NCBI RefSeq assembly: GCF_003390375.1
Contig: NZ_QUOT01000001.1
Span: 372,001-436,000, forward strand
Direction: 5' to 3'
DNA: 64,000 bases
Source of the DNA: Thalassotalea euphylliae
Lineage (GTDB): Bacteria > Pseudomonadota > Gammaproteobacteria > Enterobacterales > Alteromonadaceae
A program made the translations under genes and the position numbers. This document shows positions 53,419 through 63,874 of this stretch, in pieces (the first letter of the stretch is position 1; the number at the start of each line of letters is the position of its first letter). Below the pieces are notes generated by a model. The model saw only the letters and a program-made list of their open reading frames with translations, made no database searches and had not been told where the DNA came from.

Positions 53419-53616
53419 CGCTGTTATGTAAGATACGTTGATTTGAATAACGACTAGGCAGGCAGTGCCTTGGTAACGCTGTGGCACTACTCTGATACTT
53501 TTCTGGAAATGTTAGGGCTTGGTCGTTATTTAAAACGTTAACAAGCCTATTTTACAAACTCAACTAACACTAATTTATGGATTAGAAAAACCTCAGCGAC
53601 ACCGCGGAAGCGAAAG

Positions 53617-54237
53617 CTATTTATCTAGCCCATAGTCAATTGCATATCGCACGAGCCCAATGGTTGACTCTATTCCTAATTTCTTTTTGATATTACGCTT
53701 GTGTGTTTCTACAGTGCGAGCGCTAATATTTAACTCTTGTGCAATTCTTTTGTCGTTTAATCCTTGCGATACTAAACGCAATATTAAATGCTCGCGGCGT
53801 GTGAGTGACACTCTTTGATCACTAGTTAATTCTTGCGAGAGAATATCGGTAACCTCGGCGCTAAAATATGACTTACCACTCGCAACTTTTTTGATTGCGG
53901 AAATAAGCTCATCACCGGGTACATCTTTTAACACATAACCATTCGCACCATGACGCATAGCCGATAAAATATATTCTTTACTGTCATGCATGCTCAGCAT
54001 GATCACTTTGCAATCAAGCTGCTGCTCTCTAATAAGTTCTAATGCATACATACCATCCATTTCAGGCATATTAATATCCATCAGTACGACATCAAATTCA
54101 AAATGTTGGAGCAAGGTTAGCGCCTGTTGCCCATTTTCAGCTTGATTAGTCACTTTAATCTCAGGATCAAGACTGAGCCTGAACATCAATCCTTCGCGAA
54201 AAATTGGATGATCGTCAACAAGTAGTACTTTAATCAT
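53617..54237 (-). CDS. NarL/LuxR-type response regulator
   Basis: 206 residues. Receiver domain with D8 D9, phosphorylation site D54 in VVLMDINMPEMDG and K at about 104; C-terminal LuxR HTH (LTRREHLILRLVSQG, DKRIAQELNISARTVETHKRN). Partner of the histidine kinase encoded 17 bases upstream. Its target is unknown; porin and chemoreceptor genes across the gap are candidates. Confidence 0.94.
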   Translation of the reverse strand: MIKVLLVDDHPIFREGLMFRLSLDPEIKVTNQAENGQQALTLLQHFEFDVVLMDINMPEMDGMYALELIREQQLDCKVIMLSMHDSKEYILSAMRHGANGYVLKDVPGDELISAIKKVASGKSYFSAEVTDILSQELTSDQRVSLTRREHLILRLVSQGLNDKRIAQELNISARTVETHKRNIKKKLGIESTIGLVRYAIDYGLDK

Positions 54238-54254
54238 GTAAATTTATTATTTTC

Positions 54255-55646
54255 TTAGTCCGTAAGAGAGTTAACGCCATTATTATAATGTAATTGGTGC
54301 TTCGGGATATACGCTATAATGCTTGTTTTTCCCTTCACCGAAGAAACTTCTAAACGCCCTTCATAAAAACTCATGCGCTCTTTCATATTGCGAAGGCCGA
54401 TCCCCATGCTCGGCTTGTTTGAGCGTTGAATACTGTGATAATCAAAACCTTGTCCGTTATCAGTAATCTCTAAAGTAACCCAGTCTTCATCTAATGTTGA
54501 CGTCACTAAAATTTCTGATGCCTTTGCGTGACGCTCAACATTAGTCATCGCTTCCTGAGCAATGCGATACAGCGCTAACTTGAGCTCTTTTGAAACTAAA
54601 TTAGCAACGGCTAAACGCTCAACAACCACTTTAATCCCTGATCTTTTACTTAATTTTTGCCCCATCTCATCAAGTGCAGCACTAAGCCCATGGTCTTCCA
54701 ATATTCCAGGGTGAAGCTGGTGTGAAATACTGCGGATGTCACGCATTACACTGCCCGTCAAATCAACAGCATGTTCAATATCTTTTGTAGGATCTTGCTG
54801 ATGTTGGACCTTTAGTTTTATCGTTTCCATTGAATACTTTGCCGCGGCTAACGTTTGCCCAACACCATCATGTAATTCTCTTGAAAACCGTTTGCTCTCT
54901 TCCTCTTGAGTTTGAAAAATTCGCTCGTTTAACTCTCGTAGCTTTTTATCTGCTAACCGCTTTTCTCCATACCTAAAATAGTGGCTAGTAATAAACACCA
55001 TGACAGTGGCTAATACACCAATAAGGAAAATGGTTTGTGATGCCGATTGAATGTGCTTGTTGACAGCTGATTCTATTTCAGTGACTTGATTGTCTATATC
55101 GTCAATATAAACGCCTGTTCCAAATACCCACTGCCACTCAGGAATTTGTTCCGAATAAGCCATTTTTTTGGCCGTTTCGCCAGTAGAAGGTTGGTTAAAC
55201 ACGTATTGTGAATAGCCGCCGCCATCGCGACTATTTTCTATGATTGACTGAACGATTTTCACACCATTCAGATCTTCCATCTCGTACCAGTTTTTCCCGA
55301 TACGCCAATCTTGGCCAGGCAGAACAACATTTACACCGTCAAAGTCGTAAGCGAAAAAATAGCCATCCGAGCCAAACCGCATCTTGGTTAAAATTGCTTT
55401 AGCTTGCGATTGATAAACATCTTCATCTAGCGCTTTTCCTTGGTATAAATGTTCAACTGCACCTCGAGCTAATGAAACATAGTTTTTTAATTCTTCTAAG
55501 CGATGATTCACCACATTTTGACGATAGGTATTTTCCAGCTGTGTCGATAGCTCATTAAATTCCATGCGTGTCGTGTACAAGACAGTGCATAAAGCAACAA
55601 GTAGCGGAACCGTAGTAAACAATTGTAGTTTCAAATTTATATTCAT
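54255..55646 (-). CDS. Sensor histidine kinase with sCache_2 domain, HisKA_3 type
   Basis: 463 residues from ATG 55646, which has AGGCG 6 bases upstream; a GTG two codons earlier would sit on that site. TM1 near 8-25; periplasmic sCache_2 domain (GYFFAYDFDGVNVVLPG, WQWVFGTGVYIDDI); TM2 about 205-225; then HisKA_3 with phospho-His in SRELHDGVGQTLAAAK and a HATPase with NVERHAKASEI and DNGQGFD and GIGLRNMKERM. Same sensor domain type as the chemoreceptor opposite. Senses a small molecule and phosphorylates the adjacent regulator. Confidence 0.92.
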   Translation of the reverse strand: MNINLKLQLFTTVPLLVALCTVLYTTRMEFNELSTQLENTYRQNVVNHRLEELKNYVSLARGAVEHLYQGKALDEDVYQSQAKAILTKMRFGSDGYFFAYDFDGVNVVLPGQDWRIGKNWYEMEDLNGVKIVQSIIENSRDGGGYSQYVFNQPSTGETAKKMAYSEQIPEWQWVFGTGVYIDDIDNQVTEIESAVNKHIQSASQTIFLIGVLATVMVFITSHYFRYGEKRLADKKLRELNERIFQTQEEESKRFSRELHDGVGQTLAAAKYSMETIKLKVQHQQDPTKDIEHAVDLTGSVMRDIRSISHQLHPGILEDHGLSAALDEMGQKLSKRSGIKVVVERLAVANLVSKELKLALYRIAQEAMTNVERHAKASEILVTSTLDEDWVTLEITDNGQGFDYHSIQRSNKPSMGIGLRNMKERMSFYEGRLEVSSVKGKTSIIAYIPKHQLHYNNGVNSLTD

Positions 55647-55982
55647 TAACACGCCTAAAAGCTTAACTTGTAAAGAATGTATTTTATCCTGCGCTATTAT
55701 ACGTCTAAGACGATTTCACTCATAGAATTCACTCATAGAAGTTATCCGTCTAGGTGTTAATTTGTATCCATCTGTTTAACTAAATAAACAAAGCAAGCGC
55801 TGTTAACTTCTAACTTTACTCATTTTTAAACGCTTAAAACCGTCATCAAGCCATAACTGTAACAACTCTAATACCTCTATTTATGCGGCTGATATAGCCT
55901 TTTTTATTGTGCTTGCCTCTGGACTTTTAACTTTATCTAAAAGCCTTTATGTAATTTGTAAGTATACACTAACATCCATGTT
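55647..55982. other. Spacer upstream of the histidine kinase
   Basis: 336 AT-rich bases before the repeat array, without a recognisable gene. It should carry the kinase promoter on the minus strand. Contains a near repeat TCACTCATAGAA (about 55715 and 55729). Confidence 0.45.
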
Positions 55983-56099
55983 GGAGTTACCAGAGTTACC
56001 AAATGTACAACTACTAGGGTTATCAGAGTTATTTGCTTATTAACCGCAGGAGTTACCGGAGTTATAATCAATTTGCCATAGAGGGTTATAAGGGTTATG
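55983..56099 (+). promoter_or_regulatory. Array of four 18-bp double repeats at exact 33-bp period
   Basis: Each unit is two 9-base repeats: GGAGTTACC/AGAGTTACC at 55983, AGGGTTATC/AGAGTTATT at 56016, GGAGTTACC/GGAGTTATA at 56049, AGGGTTATA/AGGGTTATG at 56082. Consensus RGRGTTAYN. Starts are exactly 33 bases apart; the 15-base spacers are unrelated. The array ends 34 bases before the hicB start. Eight half-sites on one helix face suggest cooperative binding, possibly by the ribbon-helix-helix domain of HicB itself. Confidence 0.75.
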
Positions 56100-56133
56100 G
56101 TGTGTTAAGTGGTTAAATTAAGGACAATCTAAG

Positions 56134-56556
56134 ATGCACTACCCAGTTAAATTTGCAGGCAACCTTATGAGTGGTTATCAGGCATTGGTTCCTGATCTAC
56201 CTGGCTGTGAAGTGAATTGCGAATCAATAGATCAAGGCTTAAAAAAGGTAAAAGACGCGATCACAGCTCATTTAATGATTTTGGCCGAATATGGTGAGCC
56301 AGTACCGCCAGCGAGCCAAATCGATAAATGGTTGGGCACAAAAAACGCCTCTAATGCCGAGGATGTTGGGCTAACTTGGGCAATTATCGAAATTGATGTT
56401 GCACAATATTTAGGTAAGAGTCATAAAATCAACGTGACACTGCCTGAGTTACTCATCAAGCAAATTGATGATCGAGTAAGCAAATCAGAGCAATACAAAA
56501 CACGCTCAGGCTTTATTGCCCAAGCATGCTTGGCTGAACTCGCTATAAAAGATTAA
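56134..56556 (+). CDS. hicB: Orphan HicB-type antitoxin/regulator
   Basis: 140 residues. N-terminal partial RNase-H-like HicB domain (MHYPVKFAGNLMSGYQALVP, DLPGCEVNCESIDQGLKKVK) and a C-terminal ribbon-helix-helix (KINVTLPELLIKQIDDRV, YKTRSGFIAQACLAEL). HicB proteins neutralise HicA mRNA interferase and repress their own operon. No HicA-sized gene lies before or after it, so this copy is solitary, either decayed from a pair or a free regulator. Its upstream array of tandem repeats is the likely binding site. Confidence 0.85.
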   Translation: MHYPVKFAGNLMSGYQALVPDLPGCEVNCESIDQGLKKVKDAITAHLMILAEYGEPVPPASQIDKWLGTKNASNAEDVGLTWAIIEIDVAQYLGKSHKINVTLPELLIKQIDDRVSKSEQYKTRSGFIAQACLAELAIKD

Positions 56557-56591
56557 TGATGCAAACTACTATGACTAATTAAACCAAGCTT

Positions 56592-57296
56592 TTATTCTTC
56601 ATGGGAACTAGCGATTTGTTCAATCAAATCTTTGTCTAGGAATTTGCTTGCTTGCTCGGCGTTTTCTACATTAGGTACTACACCAAGCAGCGGCGCATCT
56701 AAATATTGACTGAGTTCGGTTATGTTTTCTTGTTGATAATCCATTGGCACAATACAATTTGCGACCCACCCAACAACAGTTAAACCATCACGCTTGATGG
56801 CTTCATAACTAAGCAGCGCGTGATTTAAACAGCCCAGTTTCATGTTCACCACTAATATTACGTGCTGTTCAGTTTGTTTGGCAAAATCTGAAAGAAACTG
56901 ACCTCCTCCCAAAGGCAACCGCCACCCGCCGGCCCCCTCAGTTAATATCACATCAGGCGCGAAACTATCTAACGATTTAAACAAGTCAGTAACCTGCACT
57001 GCGTTGATTTTTTGTCCTAGCGTCTGTGCAGCAATATGAGGTGCAATTGGCTCTTCAAATGCAACAGGGTTAACACTTTCAAGTGGTTGATTACAATTGG
57101 CCAGTTGCTGTAATTGTAATGCATCGTGATTCACTAGCTGCCCGCTAACGTTATCGCAGCCAGCTGAAATTGGTTTGAATACGGCAACTTTGCGTGCCTT
57201 AGTTAAAATATTGACAATTGCACAGGCAACTAAGGTTTTACCCGCATCGGTATCAGTTGCTGTTACGAAAAGGTGCTTTGTTTTTTTACGGGGCAT
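56592..57296 (-). CDS. bioD: Dethiobiotin synthase
   Basis: 234 residues. ATP-dependent closure of the ureido ring of 7,8-diaminopelargonate. P-loop TDTDAGKTLVACAI, FKPISAGCD, LTEGAGGWRLPL and VGWVANCI are the standard motifs. Last gene of the minus-strand bioBFCD series, 70 bases after bioC. Confidence 0.94.
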   Translation of the reverse strand: MPRKKTKHLFVTATDTDAGKTLVACAIVNILTKARKVAVFKPISAGCDNVSGQLVNHDALQLQQLANCNQPLESVNPVAFEEPIAPHIAAQTLGQKINAVQVTDLFKSLDSFAPDVILTEGAGGWRLPLGGGQFLSDFAKQTEQHVILVVNMKLGCLNHALLSYEAIKRDGLTVVGWVANCIVPMDYQQENITELSQYLDAPLLGVVPNVENAEQASKFLDKDLIEQIASSHEE

Positions 57297-57366
57297 TTTT
57301 TTGAGGCCTTTTTGGCGTTAGCGATTTAAAGGTACGCAAAAAGCGCTACGAATAATTTCAGGTATT

Positions 57367-58149
57367 TTATTTCAAAGGTTTCACGATTTGCCCTGAAAAA
57401 ACACGATACGTAGCAGGGTATACACCGCTCGGCTCAACAAAGTCTTGATAAGCCTGAGTCATTCGCTGCCATTTGTCTTTGCCAGCCAAACCACGATGCT
57501 GTTTCTTAGGTACATGGTTAGCGCCTAGCCCTTTGAGCTCTCGCGCTAAATGAAGCACATTTTCATATTCCAGAATAACATCTTGCACGTGATGACATGT
57601 TAACTCCCAACCTTGGCTATCTAACGTTGAGAGAATATCGATATCTTTTTTAAAGTCGATAACGTGTTTGTCATCGTCCACTTGTGCCCAAGAAGACTTA
57701 AGTTCACTTAAGGTTTGATCAAGTAAGGTCGTAAATACAAATCTACCGCCAGGTTTGAGCACTCGCATTAACTCTTCAAATAGGTGTGCTAAGTTATCGC
57801 ACCACTGAATAACGAGGTTGGAATAGATTAAATCGATGCTGTTGTCTTGAAACGGTAAGTGATAGGCATCACCCGCTACCAAATGGTCTACTTTTCGATG
57901 TGACCTTGTGTAATTGAGCATTTTATTGGAAATATCAACACCGATAACACGTTCAAAATTCCCTGATAAAAGTTCAGTAAAAAAACCTGTGCCGCAACCT
58001 AAATCAATAACGGTTAACTGCCGTTCTTGTGGTAGCCATGGCATCAAGTGTTTGCCACTATAACGCTGTAAACGCGCTGAAACATCATAAGAATTGGTCG
58101 CTAAATCAAATGATTTAGCAATTTTTATTTGGTTTAACGTATTTGGCAT
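57367..58149 (-). CDS. bioC: Malonyl-ACP O-methyltransferase
   Basis: 260 residues. Methylates malonyl-ACP to start pimelate synthesis. KIAKSFDLATNSYDVSARLQ is the BioC N-terminal helix; VIDLGCGTGFFTELL the SAM site; IDLIYSNLVIQWCDNL follows. Start codon shares a base with the bioF stop (TAATG), so coupled translation. Confidence 0.92.
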   Translation of the reverse strand: MPNTLNQIKIAKSFDLATNSYDVSARLQRYSGKHLMPWLPQERQLTVIDLGCGTGFFTELLSGNFERVIGVDISNKMLNYTRSHRKVDHLVAGDAYHLPFQDNSIDLIYSNLVIQWCDNLAHLFEELMRVLKPGGRFVFTTLLDQTLSELKSSWAQVDDDKHVIDFKKDIDILSTLDSQGWELTCHHVQDVILEYENVLHLARELKGLGANHVPKKQHRGLAGKDKWQRMTQAYQDFVEPSGVYPATYRVFSGQIVKPLK

Positions 58150-59300
58150 TACACCAATACCTCATTTAAACATTCTGCTAAGTATATGATATCCCTTTCT
58201 TTATGGTTCGCACAAATGGTTACGCGTAACCTAGATGTACCGTTCGGCACTGTCGGTGGCCGAATTGCTGTCACCCAAATTCCTTTTTGTTTTAGTTTTT
58301 CGCTCGCTGCTAAAGCTTTAGCTTCTTCTTGAACATTAATGGCATGAATTGATGATGTGGTTGGCACCAAATCTATGCTGCTATCGAGTTGGCAACTAAA
58401 TAACCTTGTTAGAGTAGATAGCTTTTCTTGTCGCCAAATTTCTTTTTTTATCGTCTCTATGCTTTTTTGAGTCGCCCACGCTATTGCCGGTGAAATTGCC
58501 GTTGAATAAATATAGTGCCTTGCAAAATTAACAAAATAATCATGTAACTCTGTATCGCATGCTACAAATGCCCCACTGGTTGCAATCGCTTTACCAAATG
58601 TAGCCATCACGATATCGACATCAGCGCTCGCGATACCTTGTCCTTGTTCACCCTTGATGCCAATACTGTGAGCTTCGTCAAGGTAAATCATGGCATTTGC
58701 TTTATTCGCCAGCTGCGTTAAGGCGTCAATATCAGCTTCATCACCATCCATACTGAAAACACCTTCAGTTGCAATCAAGGTGTTTAACTCATTATTTGCC
58801 GCCGTCGTTTTCGCGAGTAATGCGGCTAGATGCTGATAATCATTATGGCGATATCGTTTTAAGCTCGCTTGAGATGATAATGCTCCATCAATAATAGATG
58901 CATGTGAGAGTTTATCCAGTAGTAACTGCACGTCTTTTTGACCTAGCGCATGCATTACAGCTTGATTTGCTGCAAATCCGCTACTAAAAAGCAAAACACG
59001 CTCTCGCCCGAGCCAATTTGCGGCTGTTTCTTCTAGTGCTTGATGAGCGTAATTGAAACCAGTGACTAGACTTGACGCACTAGCGGAAACACCGAACTTT
59101 TCAGCCCCTTCGATCATCGCCGCTTTAATATCAGGATGATTATTGAGGCCTAAATAATCGTTAGAGGAAAAGTTCAGGTATTGCTTACCATCAACAATTA
59201 TCTCTCGACCACTACTACTTGCAATGCTTACTCGTTGACGATGCCGATTTAGTTGAGTTTGCTGAGCCAATTGCTCAGCAATAAATTTAAATTTCATCAA
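58149..59300 (-). CDS. bioF: 8-amino-7-oxononanoate synthase
   Basis: 383 residues, PLP enzyme that joins pimeloyl-ACP with alanine. [44 protein letters not shown] and [13 protein letters not shown] (PLP Lys in the last) are the expected motifs. Between bioB (18-base gap) and bioC. Confidence 0.95.
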   Translation of the reverse strand: MMKFKFIAEQLAQQTQLNRHRQRVSIASSSGREIIVDGKQYLNFSSNDYLGLNNHPDIKAAMIEGAEKFGVSASASSLVTGFNYAHQALEETAANWLGRERVLLFSSGFAANQAVMHALGQKDVQLLLDKLSHASIIDGALSSQASLKRYRHNDYQHLAALLAKTTAANNELNTLIATEGVFSMDGDEADIDALTQLANKANAMIYLDEAHSIGIKGEQGQGIASADVDIVMATFGKAIATSGAFVACDTELHDYFVNFARHYIYSTAISPAIAWATQKSIETIKKEIWRQEKLSTLTRLFSCQLDSSIDLVPTTSSIHAINVQEEAKALAASEKLKQKGIWVTAIRPPTVPNGTSRLRVTICANHKERDIIYLAECLNEVLV

Positions 59301-59318
59301 TCGCGCTAATTTTTAAAA

Positions 59319-60371
59319 CTAGCCAGCGTTATAAAACAGGTCTTGGTTTTCTTGTTCACTGATTGAGGTATGAATTTTCTTTTCATCACTGCCATCATCA
59401 ACAAGCGACTCAATGGTTTCTGTATTGATGCCAAGCTTATTGAACAATGCAATATCTTGGTTCGTTTCTGGGTTCGCCGCGGTTAATAACTTACAGCCAT
59501 AGAAAATAGAGTTTGCGCCAGCTAAGAAGCAAAGGGATTGCATTTGCTCGTTCATGGCTTCTCGGCCCGCCGATAATCGAACATGGCTTTTAGGCATCAT
59601 AATACGCGCAACGGCAATACAGCGGATAAAATCAAATTCGTCTAAATCGGCAACATCGGCAAGTGGCGTACCGTCAATTTTTACCAACATATTAATGGGT
59701 ACACTTTCTGGCTGTGGCTGCAAATTGGCCAGTTGCACTAACAGTGAGGCACGATCATTGGCCTTTTCACCTAAGCCAACAATGCCACCACTACACACTT
59801 TCATGCCGGCAGAACGAACATTGTCTAGCGTGTCTAATCTGTCTTGATAAGTGCGCGTAGTAATAATTTGATTATAGTGCTCTGGCGAAGTGTCCAAATT
59901 GTGATTGTAGTAATCTAAACCCGCTTCTTGTAGTGATTGCGCTTGGTCTTTCGACAGCATACCTAGCGTCATACAAGTTTCTAAACCCAGTGCCTTTACG
60001 CCTTTAACCATTTCGGTGACATAAGGCATGTCGCGCTCTTTGGGGTTACGCCATGCTGCCCCCATACAAAAACGCGTAGAGCCTTGCGCTTTCGCTTGTT
60101 TAGCAGCTTCCAGCACTTTCTCCACTTCCATTAAGCGTTCTTTTTCAATATCGGTTTTGTAGCGAGCACTCTGTGAACAGTATTTGCAATCTTCTGGGCA
60201 TGCACCGGTTTTGATCGACAACAAGGTACTGACTTGAACTTCATTGGCATTAAAGTGCTGACGGTGCACAGTTTGTGCTTCAAACATCAAATCATTAAAC
60301 GGTTTGTTAAATAATGCGTTAACTTGTTCGATTGTCCAATTGTGTCGAACCTGAGATAAATTTTCTGTCAT
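59319..60371 (-). CDS. bioB: Biotin synthase
   Basis: 350 residues, radical SAM enzyme that inserts sulfur into dethiobiotin. Radical SAM cluster C58-P-E-D-C62-K-Y-C65, [35 protein letters not shown] and the [2Fe-2S] ligand Arg in [10 protein letters not shown]. First gene of the minus-strand unit, facing bioA across 99 bases. Confidence 0.97.
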   Translation of the reverse strand: MTENLSQVRHNWTIEQVNALFNKPFNDLMFEAQTVHRQHFNANEVQVSTLLSIKTGACPEDCKYCSQSARYKTDIEKERLMEVEKVLEAAKQAKAQGSTRFCMGAAWRNPKERDMPYVTEMVKGVKALGLETCMTLGMLSKDQAQSLQEAGLDYYNHNLDTSPEHYNQIITTRTYQDRLDTLDNVRSAGMKVCSGGIVGLGEKANDRASLLVQLANLQPQPESVPINMLVKIDGTPLADVADLDEFDFIRCIAVARIMMPKSHVRLSAGREAMNEQMQSLCFLAGANSIFYGCKLLTAANPETNQDIALFNKLGINTETIESLVDDGSDEKKIHTSISEQENQDLFYNAG

Positions 60372-60437
60372 AGTGTGCCCGTCGTTGCTGTATTGCCAGC
60401 GAATAAATTTAGGAGTAGTCTAGCCGCCAAGTAAAAG

Positions 60438-60470
60438 ATGTCAACGCAGACCAGAACAACAAGTTAACAT
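60438..60470. promoter_or_regulatory. Possible BirA-type operator between bioB and bioA
   Basis: ATGTCAAC (60438) and GTTAACAT (60463) form an inverted repeat with one mismatch, 17 bases apart, ending at the bioA start. Half-sites resemble the known TTGTNAAC / GTTNACAA biotin operator but the outer base and the spacing (usually about 16) differ slightly. The position in the divergent bio spacer is right. Confidence 0.4.
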
Positions 60471-61769
60471 ATGGCCATAATATATACAGATGATTTAGCG
60501 TTTGACCGCGCACATATTTGGCACCCGTATACGTCAATGACTAACCCTTTACCTAGCTTTAAGGTAAAAAGTGCCAATGGCGTGCATTTAACATTAGAAG
60601 GCGGCCAACAAGTTATCGATGGTATGTCATCTTGGTGGGCGGTTATTCACGGTTATAACCACCCTCGCCTAAATCAAGCGGTATCAAGCCAGCTAGCGCA
60701 AATGGCACATGTTATGTTCGGCGGTTTAACTCATGAACCGGCTATCGAACTTTGTAAAAAGCTAGTAACGCTATCGCCTGAAGGGCTTGAAAAAGTCTTT
60801 CTTGCTGATAGCGGCTCTATTGCGGTTGAAGTTGCGCTTAAAATGGCAATTCAGTATTGGCATAGCTTAGGTCAACCAGAAAAAAACAAATTATTAACGG
60901 TAAAAAATGGCTATCACGGTGATACCTTTGCTGCGATGGCGGTATGCGACCCAGTTAACGGTATGCACCAGCTATTTGCCAATTCCATTAACCAACATTT
61001 TTTTGCCGACGCGCCACAAACGCGCTTTGATCAAGACTGGCAACCAAACGATATCGCGCCACTAAAAGCACTATTTGAGCAACACCATCAAGAAATCGCC
61101 GCCTTTATTATTGAGCCTATTGTACAAGGTGCTGGCGGAATGCGCATTTATCACCCGCAGTATTTAGCCGAATGTCGAAAATTATGCGATGAGTACAATG
61201 TATTGATGATTATTGATGAAATTGCGACCGGCTTTGGTCGCACGGGTAAATTGTTTGCCAGCGAGTGGGCAGATGTTACGCCAGATATTATGTGCTTGGG
61301 CAAAGCATTAACGGGTGGCTATATGACATTAGCGGCAACACTGACTACTAAACACATTGCAGAAACCATCAGTAACGGCGAAGCCGGCTGTTTTATGCAT
61401 GGTCCAACTTTTATGGGCAATCCACTCGCCTGCGCCGTTGCCAATGAAAGCTTAGCGATACTGATGGAAAACCAATGGCAAGATCAGGTGAGCCGTATTG
61501 AAAAAACACTCACAAGTCTGATTTCGCCTTTAGCTGAACATCATCGCGTAGCTGATGTGCGAGTTTTAGGGGCAATTGGCGTTATTGAAGCCAAGCAAGC
61601 GGTAAATATGGAAAACATCCAAGCACTATTTGTTGAACAAGGCGTGTGGATTCGCCCGTTTGGTAAACTCATTTACTTAATGCCACCTTTTGTGAGTAGT
61701 GATGAACAACTACAGCAACTTGTTTCAGCCATTGCATTGGCACTAGATAATGAACACTGCTTTCAATAG
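60471..61769 (+). CDS. bioA: Adenosylmethionine-8-amino-7-oxononanoate transaminase
   Basis: 432 residues, class III PLP aminotransferase. HIWHPYTSM at the N-terminus, [13 protein letters not shown] (substrate), [30 protein letters not shown] and [11 protein letters not shown] with PLP Lys. Uses SAM as amino donor. Divergent from bioBFCD. Confidence 0.96.
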   Translation: MAIIYTDDLAFDRAHIWHPYTSMTNPLPSFKVKSANGVHLTLEGGQQVIDGMSSWWAVIHGYNHPRLNQAVSSQLAQMAHVMFGGLTHEPAIELCKKLVTLSPEGLEKVFLADSGSIAVEVALKMAIQYWHSLGQPEKNKLLTVKNGYHGDTFAAMAVCDPVNGMHQLFANSINQHFFADAPQTRFDQDWQPNDIAPLKALFEQHHQEIAAFIIEPIVQGAGGMRIYHPQYLAECRKLCDEYNVLMIIDEIATGFGRTGKLFASEWADVTPDIMCLGKALTGGYMTLAATLTTKHIAETISNGEAGCFMHGPTFMGNPLACAVANESLAILMENQWQDQVSRIEKTLTSLISPLAEHHRVADVRVLGAIGVIEAKQAVNMENIQALFVEQGVWIRPFGKLIYLMPPFVSSDEQLQQLVSAIALALDNEHCFQ

Positions 61770-61873
61770 TTTTATGTTGTGTTCAATTACTAAGGATTAG
61801 TGTTCAATTGCTTAGGATGAGTAATCTTGGCTAGGAAACATCATACATTTCTAATGAAAGTTTAAAATTGGAT

Positions 61874-62257
61874 TTAAGACTGCCAATAAGCATTAATTGC
61901 AATATAAAATACCCAAGCCGCGCAAATCACAAAAAGTAGTACGAAGTTATAAAACTTATTATCGGTAGCGCGGCGAGTGCGAAAATGACTCAAAACAATG
62001 CTACCGAGGCTTAATAACGCGGTAACCCACAATAGCACATACAAATAGTCAGTGAGTGGTGTTACCCAATAGTCTCTTACCTCAATGCCTTTATAACGGG
62101 TAATACCGTAAGAACGTTCCGGTGCTGCGTAAAATGAAACAACTAAGGCGATAGAAAATAAAAACCAGCCAATCAATGACAACCACTGTAAAATGTTAAC
62201 CCAAGTGTCTTTGTTTTCTCGGCGGTCTACTTCCGGCCATTGCTTGTTTGAATCCAT
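61874..62257 (-). CDS. Three-helix membrane protein of unknown function
   Basis: 127 residues from ATG 62257 (GGAT about 9 bases upstream; a TTG five codons earlier is less likely). Hydrophobic helices at about 26-46, 77-96 and 105-124; a charged N-terminus (WPEVDRRENKDTW). No domain recognised. It lies back to back with asnS, which is a stable arrangement in related marine bacteria as far as I recall. Confidence 0.7.
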   Translation of the reverse strand: MDSNKQWPEVDRRENKDTWVNILQWLSLIGWFLFSIALVVSFYAAPERSYGITRYKGIEVRDYWVTPLTDYLYVLLWVTALLSLGSIVLSHFRTRRATDNKFYNFVLLFVICAAWVFYIAINAYWQS

Positions 62258-62416
62258 CTTAACTACATCCAAAATAACAACATTTTTAGTGTAAACATTC
62301 AGTTCACGAATTAATTAGCTAAATTAAGTAATTATTACTTGTTAAACGCAATAGTCACGTTAACATAATACGCCCTAAAATTATGTATTATTTATAACGA
62401 AAAACGAGGTCATTCA

Positions 62417-63817
62417 ATGTCAGTTATTTCAATTACTGATGTCTTAGCAGGCAAATTCCCTGTTAATGAAGAGATCACTGTACACGGCTGGATCCGCACT
62501 CGCCGCGACTCAAAAGCAGGTATCTCATTTTTAGCTATTCACGATGGTTCATGTTTCGACGCCATCCAAGCTGTTGTTCCGAATGATCTGAATAATTACG
62601 ATGAAGAAGTTTTAAAACTAACGACTGGTTGTTCAGTAAAAGTTACGGGCACTTTGGTAGAATCTCAAGGCCAAGGTCAAGCGTTCGAAATTCAAGCAAC
62701 TGGTGTTGAAGTGCTGGGTTATGTTGAAGACCCTGACACTTACCCGATGGCTGCTAAACGTCACAGCATCGAATTCTTGCGTGAGCAAGCTCACTTGCGT
62801 GCTCGCACAAACTTAGGCGGTGCGGTAACACGTGTGCGCAACACGCTTGCACAAGCAATTCACCGCTTTTTCCACGAAAAAGGCTACTTCTGGATAGCAA
62901 CGCCATTAATCACAGCAAGTGACTGTGAAGGTGCAGGTGAAATGTTCCGTGTAAGCACACTCGATATGGAAAACCTACCACGCACTGACAAAGGCGAAGT
63001 AGATTACAGCGAAGACTTCTTCGGTAAAGAAGCGTTTTTAACCGTATCTGGCCAACTAAACGTTGAAACCTACTGTAGCGCGCTTTCAAAAGTATACACT
63101 TTTGGTCCAACTTTCCGTGCTGAGAACTCAAATACGTCTCGTCACTTAGCAGAGTTTTGGATGGTTGAGCCTGAAATCGCATTTGCTGATTTATCAGATG
63201 CTGCAGATCTGGCTGAAGACATGCTGAAGTATGTACTAAAAGCATTACTTGAAGAGCGCGCTGATGATATGGCGTTTTTCCAACAACGCGTTGATAAAAC
63301 CGTTATCGATCGTTTAAAGGCACTAATAAGTACCGACTTTGTACGCATGGATTACACTGACGCTATCGAGATCTTAGAAAACTGTGATAAGAAATTCGAA
63401 AACCCAGTGTCTTGGGGCATCGACTTAAACTCTGAGCACGAGCGTTACTTAGCCGAAGAACATGTTGGTGCGCCAATTATTCTGCAAAACTACCCGAAAG
63501 ACATTAAAGCCTTCTACATGCGCCTTAATGAAGACGGTAAAACAGTTGCGGCGATGGATATTCTTGCGCCAGGTATTGGTGAGATTATCGGTGGTGCACA
63601 ACGTGAAGAACGTTTAGATGTACTAGATGCACGTTTATCGGAAATGGACTTAGATCCAGCTGATTACAGTTGGTACCGTGATTTACGCCGCTACGGTACT
63701 GTACCACACGCAGGTTTCGGTTTAGGCTTCGAACGTTTAATCGCTTATGCAACAGGTATTGCAAACGTACGTGACGTAATTCCGTTCCCTCGTACACCAA
63801 ACAACGCTGCATTCTAA
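62417..63817 (+). CDS. asnS: Asparaginyl-tRNA synthetase
   Basis: 466 residues, the E. coli length. Class IIb synthetase: N-terminal OB fold ([20 protein letters not shown]), motif 2 [21 protein letters not shown], and motif 3 [20 protein letters not shown] lies 9 bases before the ATG. Followed by a strong terminator. Confidence 0.97.
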   Translation: MSVISITDVLAGKFPVNEEITVHGWIRTRRDSKAGISFLAIHDGSCFDAIQAVVPNDLNNYDEEVLKLTTGCSVKVTGTLVESQGQGQAFEIQATGVEVLGYVEDPDTYPMAAKRHSIEFLREQAHLRARTNLGGAVTRVRNTLAQAIHRFFHEKGYFWIATPLITASDCEGAGEMFRVSTLDMENLPRTDKGEVDYSEDFFGKEAFLTVSGQLNVETYCSALSKVYTFGPTFRAENSNTSRHLAEFWMVEPEIAFADLSDAADLAEDMLKYVLKALLEERADDMAFFQQRVDKTVIDRLKALISTDFVRMDYTDAIEILENCDKKFENPVSWGIDLNSEHERYLAEEHVGAPIILQNYPKDIKAFYMRLNEDGKTVAAMDILAPGIGEIIGGAQREERLDVLDARLSEMDLDPADYSWYRDLRRYGTVPHAGFGLGFERLIAYATGIANVRDVIPFPRTPNNAAF

Positions 63818-63846
63818 GCAGAATTGTAGCGAGTTAACTAAATTAG

Positions 63847-63874
63847 AAAGCCCATCTAGTTGATGGGCTTTTTG
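63847..63874 (+). terminator. Terminator of asnS
   Basis: Ten-base stem AAAGCCCATC / GATGGGCTTT, 5-base loop, T-rich end, 30 bases after the stop. The rest to 64000 shows no gene. Confidence 0.93.

Noticed and set aside
55983..56099. CRISPR array
   Set aside because: Units are 18 bases, internally duplicated and imperfect, with 15-base spacers and no cas genes nearby; it fits a binding-site array better.
56557..56591. HicA toxin partner after hicB
   Set aside because: Only 35 bases before the bioD stop, no room; none seen upstream either.
60372..60470. Firm BirA operator call
   Set aside because: Half-sites and spacing deviate from the consensus; kept only as a low-confidence site.
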